Below are positions 1 to 4,648 of a stretch of 5,985 nt of DNA, piece by piece. The DNA is taken from assembly GCA_017437345.1 (NCBI GenBank), contig JAFSBJ010000101.1, forward strand, positions 1 through 5,985, in the 5' to 3' direction. The notes below the pieces were generated by a model. That model did no database searches and was not told where the DNA came from. It worked only from the letters and a program-made list of their open reading frames with translations. Position 1 is the first letter of the stretch, and every line of letters begins with the position of its first letter. The translations under genes were made by a program, and so were the position numbers. Source of the stretch: Clostridia bacterium. GTDB taxonomy: Bacteria > Bacillota_A > Clostridia > UMGS1810.

Positions 1-686
1 AAAGTTTGAGGATTATGTGCTTTTGATAATTCTGTAGTTGTCGCTTCTGCAAGCATATTGAGGACAAGTTCAAGAGTGCTCATATTGTCTCTTAAATTTT
101 CTTTTGTAAGACCTTTAAGATTTTTGTATTTTCTAGTTGACATTCCTGACCATGCTCTTGTGATTTCATCTGTTAGAATAGCATATTCTACACCTTTCTG
201 TACACCTCTTGCATCCCATTCGTCAGTCAATTCTTTTCTCACCTGAATAGCTTGCAATCTTTGGTTTATCCACTCTCTTGTATAACCCTTTTTGAGATAT
301 GTTTCAAGCGCTCTTTCTATTGTGAGTTCGGGATCAATGGTTTCTTCAATCCTTTCTCTACCCACTTGCGCCAACCATAATTTAAATGGCTCAGCTTTTG
401 GCGATGGAATTGATTGAATGATTCTCAAAAGCTGCTCAGTATCAGCAACATCTGTTAAACGCATTTTGCCATCAGTAGCTTTCATTTTCAACTGGTGACA
501 ATTTGTCACCGTTTCATTTCCTTCTTCTTTCAATCTTTGTTTTAACTTGTTCCAATATTTTCTGCCATCCACGCTATCTGTAAGAACAGACACAACATCA
601 ACAACAGAAAAATACCATTCTTCGGTTTCTTCATTCCAAGCTGTTCTTATTCTTTTATCTTCAAATATTTGTATTTTATCATCCAT
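1..686 (-). CDS. Bro-N domain protein, phage-antirepressor type (C-terminus outside window)
   Basis: The open frame runs from ATG at 686 to the left edge without a stop: 228 codons, so the end of the protein is missing. The start has a strong ribosome-binding site, GGAGG, 8 bases upstream. The N-terminus (KIQIFEDKRIRTAWNEE, then EEWYFSVVDVVSVLTDS around residues 23-38) is the Bro-N fold found in baculovirus BRO proteins and phage antirepressors. The middle part (RKYWNKLKQRLK, residues 42-53; LTDVADTEQLLRIIQSIPSP, about 77-96; EPFKLWLAQVGRERIEE, about 99-115) is typical of the roughly 280-residue chromosomal Bro-N proteins of Clostridia and Bacteroidetes. The later part (LTDEITRAWSGMSTRKYKNL; LRDNMSTLELVLNMLAEATT) resembles the DinD-like C-terminal region of that family. 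Family members are thought to bind DNA, but the role of these stand-alone chromosomal copies is not settled. It lies 57 bp downstream of the acetyltransferase gene on the same strand. Family assignment is from remembered sequence similarity and is firm; the function is not. Confidence 0.88.
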   Translation of the reverse strand, partial: MDDKIQIFEDKRIRTAWNEETEEWYFSVVDVVSVLTDSVDGRKYWNKLKQRLKEEGNETVTNCHQLKMKATDGKMRLTDVADTEQLLRIIQSIPSPKAEPFKLWLAQVGRERIEETIDPELTIERALETYLKKGYTREWINQRLQAIQVRKELTDEWDARGVQKGVEYAILTDEITRAWSGMSTRKYKNLKGLTKENLRDNMSTLELVLNMLAEATTTELSKAHNPQT

Positions 687-743
687 ATGTATAACCTCCG
701 TCAAAAGCTTTGTTTTCCAACAGCTCTTAATCAATATTAAAAA
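687..743 (-). other. Short spacer between acetyltransferase and bro-N genes
   Basis: This 57-bp AT-rich gap holds the bro-N ribosome-binding site (GGAGG at 695-699 on the minus strand). I see no GC-rich terminator hairpin after the acetyltransferase stop. There is also no convincing promoter: the only -35-like hexamer (TTGATT, 729-734) has no -10 box at a usable distance. Cotranscription of the two genes is therefore the simplest reading. Confidence 0.45.
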
Positions 744-1367
744 TTATTTTACACTCTTAATCTCTTTTTGCAGGTTTTCTAAAAATTTACCGGCATGAGC
801 ACCATCCATTTGTGTATGGTGAAACTGAAAAGAAATCGGAAGATAACTCTTAAATAACTTTTTGCGGTATTTACCCCATATTATAAACGGATTATTAAAG
901 ATACCGCTATTCATACCAACTGCACCATCAATTTCTGTATCAACAATAGCAGATGTACCAATTACCATACTATTATCTGATAAATCTCTGTCCTTGCAGT
1001 TTTCAGCTACCCATGTTGTATATTTCAGGTAATCAGCATTAAATTTTTCTAAATCATCAGTATAAAGGATATCACAAGAACTTACTTCTCCGGTTTTGTT
1101 CTTTACAATCGTATTCACTGCAATTGTATCATACTGAATAAGTTTGTCACCAACAGGAAGAATATAAAATTCTTTTACTGTTGCTGCAGCCTTACCAATA
1201 CAGAAATCTATAAGCATATTAAATTTCAGTTTTTTCTTCTTTGATAATCTAACAAGATTTGTAACATCTAATGTTTTGAAAAAAGTAACCATTGGATTTG
1301 GTGCTTTCATCCACAAATCAAATGCCATTTCCCTTGTCGTATCCTTTGGTTTTATCTCAATAGCCAT
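744..1367 (-). CDS. CatA-like O-acetyltransferase (chloramphenicol acetyltransferase fold)
   Basis: A 207-residue protein, close to the 210-220 residues usual for type A chloramphenicol acetyltransferases, which move an acetyl group from acetyl-CoA to a hydroxyl. The catalytic segment FQFHHTQMDGAHAG (180-193) matches IQVHHAVCDGFHVG of classical CAT, giving His184 as the catalytic base and Asp188 as its structural partner. Arg12 in TTREMAF and the GKY at 165-167 also line up with CAT landmarks. By eye, the position of the oxyanion-stabilising Ser148 of CAT is Asp143 here (SAIVDTE), so activity on chloramphenicol is doubtful and the substrate is unknown. The start at 1367 is chosen because GGAGG lies 8 bases upstream; an in-frame ATG 45 bases earlier would place that ribosome-binding site inside the gene. 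The enzyme should be cytoplasmic and trimeric like the family. The gene is more AT-rich than the kinase and pyk genes and may belong to an accessory segment with bro-N. Confidence 0.87.
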   Translation of the reverse strand: MAIEIKPKDTTREMAFDLWMKAPNPMVTFFKTLDVTNLVRLSKKKKLKFNMLIDFCIGKAAATVKEFYILPVGDKLIQYDTIAVNTIVKNKTGEVSSCDILYTDDLEKFNADYLKYTTWVAENCKDRDLSDNSMVIGTSAIVDTEIDGAVGMNSGIFNNPFIIWGKYRKKLFKSYLPISFQFHHTQMDGAHAGKFLENLQKEIKSVK

Positions 1368-1400
1368 TACTATTTCCTCCATTAAATATACTTTTTCTGT

Positions 1401-1429
1401 ATAATTCGACACAATTCGACTTTTGTCAA
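1401..1429 (-). promoter_or_regulatory. Possible proximal promoter of the acetyltransferase gene with tandem repeat in spacer
   Basis: On the minus strand there is a perfect -35 box TTGACA (1424-1429), a 17-base spacer and a weaker -10 box AATTAT (1401-1406, 4 of 6). An alternative -10, TATACA, lies 20 bases from the -35. The spacer contains GTCGAATT twice, in direct orientation and 10 bp apart (1403-1410 and 1413-1420), one helical turn, which could be a regulator site. The perfect -35 supports a promoter; the poor -10 argues against a strong one. Confidence 0.4.
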
Positions 1430-1469
1430 GTCAGGATAAAACAATTTACTCAAAAAGCTCTGTTTATCC
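1418..1469 (-). promoter_or_regulatory. Two adjacent hairpins in the acetyltransferase leader
   Basis: If transcription begins at the distal promoter (1500-1528), the leader contains GGATAAA (minus strand 1469-1463) pairing with TTTATCC (1440-1434), extendable by a C-G pair across a one-base bulge. One base further on is a second stem, GACTT (1432-1428) with AAGTC (1422-1418), around a five-base loop. No U-run follows, so this is not an intrinsic terminator. It could affect message stability or translation, or be chance pairing in AT-rich DNA. Confidence 0.3.
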
Positions 1470-1499
1470 CTTAAATAAATTAGAACCTTATATAACGAC

Positions 1500-1528
1500 A
1501 TTATACAGCAAATTATATTTATTTACAA
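1500..1528 (-). promoter_or_regulatory. Distal promoter of the acetyltransferase (and probably bro-N) transcript
   Basis: On the minus strand, TTGTAA (1523-1528) is followed by a 17-base spacer and a perfect TATAAT (1500-1505), fitting a sigma-A-type promoter. Transcription would begin near 1493, giving a leader of about 125 bases before the ATG at 1367. It lies just beyond the kinase terminator, so it would restart transcription for the downstream pair of genes. Confidence 0.6.
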
Positions 1529-1537
1529 GTTGTAACA

Positions 1538-1571
1538 CAAAAAAGAACCGGAAAAATCCGATTCTTTTTTT
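1538..1571 (-). terminator. Intrinsic terminator of the sugar kinase gene
   Basis: Minus-strand RNA from 1571 reads AAAAAAGAAUCGG, a six-base loop AUUUUU, then CCGGUUCUUUUUU. This gives a stem of about 13 pairs with one G-U wobble, ending in a U-run. It begins about 14 bases after the kinase stop. On the plus strand the wobble becomes a C-A mismatch, so the hairpin is built for the minus strand. Confidence 0.88.
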
Positions 1572-1584
1572 GTATATTTGATTA

Positions 1585-2682
1585 TTATCTCTGTACTCTG
1601 GCACCTTTGCCGCCGATAATATTTTCAACTTCCTTAAGGCTTGCCATTGAGGTGTCACCTGGAGTTGTCATAGCAAGAGCACCATGGGCTATACCATAGT
1701 TTACAGCTTCTGATGCCGGTTTGCCGCTCATAAGACCATAGATAAGACCAGATGCAAAGCTATCTCCGCCACCAACACGATCGAGAATTTCAAGACCGGG
1801 AAGCTCAATACCTTTGTGAACTTTGCCATCAGCATAGCAAATTGCGCTCCAGTCGTTAACTGTGGCTGTTTTAACTGTTCTGAGAGTTGTGGCAACAACC
1901 TTGAAATTAGGATAAGCTTTTGTGGCAGCTTCAATCATTTTATAGTAGCCATCAAGATTTAATTCTTTGAGGTTTTCATCATTACCTTCAACCTCTAAGC
2001 CAAGACAAGCTGTAAAGTCTTCTTCGTTGCCTATCATAACATCTATGTATTTTGCAATTTCTTTATTAACTTCCTGTGCTTTAGCCTGACCGCCGATATC
2101 TTTCCAGAGTGAGGGACGATAGTTAAGGTCATAGGAAACAACTGTGCCATATTTTTTAGCGGCTTTAACAGCTTCAATAACAACCTGAGCTGCAGTTTCA
2201 CTAAGTGCTGCAAAAATTCCGCCTGTGTGGAGCCAACGAACACCGAGAGTACCAAAGATATAGTCCCAATCAATGTCACCGGGTTTTAATTTTGAAGCGG
2301 CTGTGTTGCCACGGTCGGAAACACCAACTGCACCTCTTACGCCATATCCGCGTTCTGTAAAGTTGATACCGTTACGAACTGTTCTGCCTATGCCATCATA
2401 GGGCATCCATTTTATGAGAGAGGTGTCTACACCGCCCTGAAGGATGAAATCTTCCATAAGATAACCAAGCTCATTTTCTGCAAATGCTGTTACAACAGCG
2501 GTTTTCATTTTGAAGCAGCGTCTTAAACCTCTGGCAACATTATATTCACCGCCGCCTTCCCAGGCTTTGAATGAACGAGCAGTTTTGATTCTGCCTTCAC
2601 CGGGATCGAGACGAAGCATAATTTCGCCGAGAGAAATCTGGTCGAACATACATTCTTCCTTTGGTCTTAATTTGAGATCCAT
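1585..2682 (-). CDS. kdgK: PfkB-family sugar kinase, probable 2-keto-3-deoxygluconate kinase
   Basis: A 365-residue cytoplasmic ribokinase/PfkB-family kinase. The N-terminal substrate region has FDQISLGEIMLRLDP (13-27) and GGGEYNVARGL (43-53), the form of the first PfkB signature seen in KDG kinases, which usually read GGAELNVA. DLNYRP (185-190) and IGNEEDF (217-223) follow the KDG-kinase pattern. The second PfkB signature is DRVGGGDSFASG (301-312), with Asp307 as the expected catalytic base and the GGG turn as anion hole. The predicted reaction is ATP-dependent phosphorylation of 2-keto-3-deoxygluconate to KDPG, used in sugar-acid breakdown. The protein is longer than the usual 310-340 residues, mainly through inserted loops near 110-140 and 228-250. 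The start at 2682 is chosen because AGGAGG lies 8 bases upstream; the 15-codon extension to 2727 would bury that site. The gene has its own promoter and terminator, and no aldolase or uronate gene lies beside it, so the exact substrate rests on sequence type only. Confidence 0.85.
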   Translation of the reverse strand: MDLKLRPKEECMFDQISLGEIMLRLDPGEGRIKTARSFKAWEGGGEYNVARGLRRCFKMKTAVVTAFAENELGYLMEDFILQGGVDTSLIKWMPYDGIGRTVRNGINFTERGYGVRGAVGVSDRGNTAASKLKPGDIDWDYIFGTLGVRWLHTGGIFAALSETAAQVVIEAVKAAKKYGTVVSYDLNYRPSLWKDIGGQAKAQEVNKEIAKYIDVMIGNEEDFTACLGLEVEGNDENLKELNLDGYYKMIEAATKAYPNFKVVATTLRTVKTATVNDWSAICYADGKVHKGIELPGLEILDRVGGGDSFASGLIYGLMSGKPASEAVNYGIAHGALAMTTPGDTSMASLKEVENIIGGKGARVQR

Positions 2683-2751
2683 TTTACATACCTCCTGATA
2701 TTTTAAAAAAATAGTTAATAAAAACATAGTGCGTTAAACACATTTGAAACT

Positions 2752-2780
2752 ATTATATCACAAGGTGCAGGAAAATTCAA
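2752..2780 (-). promoter_or_regulatory. Promoter of the sugar kinase gene
   Basis: On the minus strand, TTGAAT (2775-2780, 4 of 6) and a perfect TATAAT (2752-2757) are separated by exactly 17 bases. Transcription would begin near 2745, giving a leader of about 63 bases with AGGAGG at its end. I found no convincing palindromic operator around the start point. Confidence 0.72.
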
Positions 2781-2811
2781 CCTGTAACAGAGTTTTTTTA
2801 ATTAATAAAAT

Positions 2812-2857
2812 GAGAAAAAGCATATCTTCCCTAAATGGATGATATGCTTTCATTCTC
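2812..2857 (-). terminator. Intrinsic-terminator-like hairpin upstream of the kinase promoter
   Basis: Minus-strand RNA forms GAGAA (2857-2853), a two-base bulge, then AAAGCATATC (2850-2841), pairing with GATATGCTTT and TTCTC (2826-2812). The 14-base loop can itself close by a few TCC/GGA pairs. The GC step is followed on this strand by TTTTTCTCATTTTATT, a broken U-tract; nothing similar follows on the plus strand. It therefore points left, toward the kinase gene, with no annotated gene upstream of it on that strand. Confidence 0.55.
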
Positions 2858-2885
2858 ACAAATCTGCAAAACTTACAGAGCAGAT

Positions 2886-2930
2886 TTATTTGCTTTGCCT
2901 TGAGATAAGAAAAACTTATTTGCTTTACTT
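2886..2930. repeat. Direct repeat TTATTTGCTTT, two copies 30 bp apart
   Basis: TTATTTGCTTTGCCT (2886-2900) and TTATTTGCTTTACTT (2916-2930) match at 13 of 15 positions. A shorter relative, ATATGCTTTCATT, lies at 2842-2854 in the terminator hairpin. They fall inside the candidate minus-strand RNA, where they read as AAAGCAAATAA. Confidence 0.45.
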
Positions 2931-2988
2931 CTCTCTGGGCAATAATGTAATCAATTTGCAAAATATAATGTTACACCCGTTTTTAAGG

Positions 2989-3017
2989 ATTATATCAGAT
3001 ACTCCAATAAATCTTAA
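2989..3017 (-). promoter_or_regulatory. Possible promoter of the minus-strand small RNA
   Basis: The minus strand reads TGATATAAT (2997-2989), an extended -10 with perfect TATAAT. A TTAAGA box (3012-3017, 4 of 6) lies 17 bases upstream. Transcription would start near 2982. The -35 box falls within the first copy of a 12-mer repeat whose second copy holds the -35 box of the distal pyk promoter. Confidence 0.4.
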
Positions 3018-3065
3018 ATAACAAAATATATTCAGCTCAGAATATATCAACATTAAATCTTGAAT
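3008..3065. repeat. 12-mer direct repeat flanking an 8-bp palindrome
   Basis: TAAATCTTAAAT (3008-3019) and TAAATCTTGAAT (3054-3065) differ at one position. Between them is a perfect inverted repeat, ATATATTC, loop AGCTCA, GAATATAT (3026-3047). Each 12-mer overlaps a predicted -35 box, one facing left and one facing right. The arrangement would suit a regulator acting on both directions, but AT-rich DNA produces such patterns by chance. Confidence 0.35.
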
Positions 3066-3088
3066 GAAACTGATTACGATATTATATT
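3060..3088 (+). promoter_or_regulatory. Distal promoter candidate for pyk
   Basis: TTGAAT (3060-3065) and TATATT (3083-3088, 5 of 6) are 17 bases apart. Transcription from near 3095 would give a leader of about 97 bases. That leader includes an AT-rich hairpin (3100-3133, GAAATTTAA with TTAAATTTTC, one bulge) and a possible short ORF. Confidence 0.45.
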
Positions 3089-3120
3089 ATGCAGATAGAG
3101 AAATTTAATTCAGGAAAAAA

Positions 3121-3186
3121 ATGTTAAATTTTCAAAGAATTGTTGAGTTTTATAACATTTTGTGGTATACTGTTCTGCGGAGATGA
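3121..3186 (+). CDS. Possible 21-residue leader peptide upstream of pyk
   Basis: An ATG at 3121 follows AGGA (3112-3115) by five bases and opens a frame of 21 codons, ending at a TGA at 3184-3186. The TGA overlaps an alternative pyk-frame ATG at 3183 (ATGA) and lies five bases before the chosen pyk start at 3192. The peptide begins MLNFQRIVEFYN and ends in two arginines; it is in a different frame from pyk. It could be made only from the distal promoter, because the proximal pyk promoter lies within it. It has no recognised family and may be fortuitous. Confidence 0.22.
   Translation: MLNFQRIVEFYNILWYTVLRR
3143..3171 (+). promoter_or_regulatory. Proximal promoter of pyk, extended -10
   Basis: TTGAGT (3143-3148) and TATACT (3166-3171) are separated by 17 bases, with a TG at 3163-3164 making an extended -10 (TGGTATACT). 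Transcription would begin near 3178, giving a leader of only about 14 bases, with GGAG (3179-3182) at its very start. Because the -10 box lies inside the GTG-initiated extension of the pyk frame, that upstream GTG (3162) cannot be the start. Confidence 0.62.
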
Positions 3187-3191
3187 TTATT

Positions 3192-4604
3192 ATGAGAAAA
3201 ACAAAGATTATATGCACCATTGGACCAAGCAGCAGCGACGAGGCAACATTTACAAAGATGTGTGCCGCGGGGATGAATGTAGCTAGGCTTAATTTTTCCC
3301 ATGGTACTCACGAAGAGCACCAGGAAAAGATTGATATGATAAAAAAGGTTCGCGAAGAGCTTGACCTCCCTATTGCTATTATGCTTGATACAAAGGGACC
3401 TGAATACAGAATAAAAACATTTAAAACCGGAAGCATTGAGCTTAGTGATGGTGACAGGTTTACTTTTACCACAAATGATATTGAAGGTGACGAAACAATT
3501 GTTTCCGTTAACTACGAAGGTCTTGTCAATGATTTGGAAATCGGCGACACTGTTCTTGTTAATAACGGGCTTGTTATTTTTAAGGTTATCAGCATAACAG
3601 ACAGTGATGTTATATGCGATGTTATTGCCGGCGGAACTCTTTCCGATAGAAAAAGCATGAGTTTTCCCGGAAAGGTTCTGAAGAAAAAATACTTAAGCGA
3701 TCAGGACAAAGACGACCTTTTGTTTGGAATAAAAAACGAAGTGGACTATGTGGCTGCATCCTTTGTTTCAAGCAAGCAGGATCTTATTGATGTTAAAAGC
3801 TTTCTTTGCGAAAATGGTGGAAGCGATATTGGCATTATTGCAAAAATTGAAAACCGCACAGGTATTGACAATATTGAAGAAATCTGCTCGGAATGTGACG
3901 GAATAATGATTGCAAGAGGTGATTTGGGGGTAGAAATCCCCTATGCTGAATTGCCGGCTGTGCAGAAATATATTATTGAAAAATGCCGCCTTTTAGGAAA
4001 AAGGGTTATAACTGCAACAGAAATGCTTGAATCAATGATAAACAATCCACGCCCCACAAGAGCAGAGATTTCAGATGTGGCAAATGCAGTTTACGACGGA
4101 ACTAGCGCGGTTATGCTGTCGGGAGAATCGGCTGCGGGAAAACACCCTGTTGAAACTGTTAAGGCTATGGCAGGTATTGTTGAAGAAACTGAGCTTCATA
4201 TTAACTACATAAAAAGATTCAGGAGTGCTGAGTTTAAAACAAGAAATCAGGTTGATGCTATATCCCACGCAACATGCGGAATGGCAATAGATATTAACGC
4301 CAAGGCAATTGTTGTGTCGTCGATGAGCGGTATAACAGTTAGAATGGTTTCAAGATTCAGAGCACCTATGGACATTATCGGAATGACAACAAACAAAAGA
4401 GCATGGTATCAGCTTTCGCTTTCCTGGGGAGTGACACCGGTTCTGAGCGATGTGTTTAATTCTACAGATGTTTTATTTTACCATGCAAGCAAAGCCGCAA
4501 GAAACAAGCTTAACCTTCAGAAAGGCGACGCAATTGTTATGACAGGCGGAATGACAAACGGTAGCTCCGGAAACACCAATATGATTGTAGTTGAAACTAT
4601 ATAA
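3192..4604 (+). CDS. pyk: Pyruvate kinase
   Basis: A 470-residue glycolytic enzyme that transfers phosphate from PEP to ADP, giving pyruvate and ATP, normally as a cytoplasmic tetramer. The A domain opens with RKTKIICTIGPSS and NVARLNFSHG (29-38; Arg32, Asn34 and Ser36 at the active site). The B domain lid is roughly 70-165. The A domain resumes with IIAKIENRTGI (215-225; Lys218 catalytic, Glu220 a metal ligand), ARGDLGVEIP (Asp244 the second metal ligand) and VITATEMLESM (Thr276). The C domain is about 345-470. Glu71 in DTKGPEYR corresponds to rabbit Glu117, the mark of potassium-dependent enzymes; the usual Ile after it is Tyr72. The C-terminal PEP-utiliser-like extension of Bacillus pyruvate kinases is absent, so the length is that of E. 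coli PykF. The C-domain loop SSMSGIT (376-382) keeps only part of the fructose-1,6-bisphosphate phosphate-binding pattern. The start at 3192 follows GGAG by nine bases; ATG 3183 is an alternative. It converges on the amino-acid transporter operon. Confidence 0.97.
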   Translation: MRKTKIICTIGPSSSDEATFTKMCAAGMNVARLNFSHGTHEEHQEKIDMIKKVREELDLPIAIMLDTKGPEYRIKTFKTGSIELSDGDRFTFTTNDIEGDETIVSVNYEGLVNDLEIGDTVLVNNGLVIFKVISITDSDVICDVIAGGTLSDRKSMSFPGKVLKKKYLSDQDKDDLLFGIKNEVDYVAASFVSSKQDLIDVKSFLCENGGSDIGIIAKIENRTGIDNIEEICSECDGIMIARGDLGVEIPYAELPAVQKYIIEKCRLLGKRVITATEMLESMINNPRPTRAEISDVANAVYDGTSAVMLSGESAAGKHPVETVKAMAGIVEETELHINYIKRFRSAEFKTRNQVDAISHATCGMAIDINAKAIVVSSMSGITVRMVSRFRAPMDIIGMTTNKRAWYQLSLSWGVTPVLSDVFNSTDVLFYHASKAARNKLNLQKGDAIVMTGGMTNGSSGNTNMIVVETI

Positions 4605-4607
4605 CGA

Positions 4608-4648
4608 AAAAAGCTGTAGCCCTTTTTAAACAAGGGATACAGCTTCTT
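4608..4648. terminator. Hairpin terminator between converging pyk and GIY-YIG genes
   Basis: AAGCTGTAGCCCTT (4611-4624) pairs with AAGGGATACAGCTT (4632-4645), 13 of 14 positions, with a seven-base loop. On the minus strand it is followed by TTTTTT (4611 leftwards to 4606), a good intrinsic terminator for the transporter operon. On the plus strand the tail is the weaker CTTTAAT, so it may also serve pyk. The stop codon of the GIY-YIG gene (4626-4628) lies in the loop and its last codons form one arm. Confidence 0.78.

Larger units (their letters stand above)
2800..2982 (-). ncRNA. Candidate small RNA or attenuator leader upstream of the kinase gene
   Basis: On the minus strand an extended -10 box with a weak -35 (2989-3017) would start an RNA near 2982. 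Going downstream, the RNA contains a 5-bp hairpin (ATAAG/CTTAT, 2905-2919), an 8-bp hairpin (AAATCTGC/GCAGATTT, 2860-2887) and a long hairpin (2812-2857) with a U-rich tail. That makes an RNA of about 180 bases ending just before the -35 box of the kinase promoter. It could be a free-standing small RNA or, with readthrough, an attenuator for the kinase. No known riboswitch motif was recognised. The ends do not pair as expected for 6S RNA. Evidence is pattern only. Confidence 0.33.
2683..3191. other. 509-bp divergent spacer between sugar kinase and pyruvate kinase genes
   Basis: No protein-coding gene is convincing here beyond a possible 21-codon leader ORF. Going from left to right it holds: the kinase promoter; a minus-strand terminator hairpin (2812-2857); an 8-bp inverted repeat (2860-2887); a 30-bp-spaced direct repeat (2886-2930) with a small hairpin; a possible minus-strand promoter (2989-3017); an 8-bp palindrome (3026-3047) between two near-identical 12-mers; and two possible pyk promoters. 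The 60- and 67-codon open frames here lack ribosome-binding sites and family resemblance. Confidence 0.6.

Noticed and set aside
58..246. Plus-strand open frame over the Bro-N gene (also 547-798)
   Set aside because: These are antisense shadows; the minus-strand frame gives a continuous, recognisable Bro-N protein with a strong ribosome-binding site.
1368..1412. 15-codon N-terminal extension of the acetyltransferase
   Set aside because: It would put the GGAGG ribosome-binding site inside the gene; the start at 1367 fits both that site and the family's usual N-terminus.
2683..2727. 15-codon N-terminal extension of the sugar kinase
   Set aside because: The AGGAGG 8 bases before the ATG at 2682 would fall within the coding region.
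2768..2800. Short CAGG/CCTG hairpin followed by TTTTTTT on the plus strand
   Set aside because: The stem has only four pairs around a nine-base loop and overlaps the kinase -35 box; no plus-strand gene ends there.
2886..2930. Spaced repeat as a CRISPR-like array
   Set aside because: There are only two imperfect 15-base copies with a 15-base gap; no further regular units or cas genes are present.
2758..2961. 67-codon minus-strand open frame in the divergent spacer
   Set aside because: It needs a TTG start without a ribosome-binding site and runs through two hairpins and the kinase -35 box; its sequence resembles no family I know.
2800..2982. Reading the spacer RNA as 6S RNA
   Set aside because: The length is similar, but its 5' and 3' ends do not pair and it ends in a strong separate hairpin, unlike the long closed stem with a central bubble of 6S RNA.
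2839..3021. 60-codon plus-strand open frame in the divergent spacer
   Set aside because: Its ATG lies at the edge of the long hairpin with no ribosome-binding site, and its composition is that of AT-rich non-coding DNA.
3162..3191. GTG start for pyruvate kinase ten codons upstream
   Set aside because: The extended -10 box of the proximal promoter lies inside this extension, and GGAG is correctly placed for the ATG at 3192.
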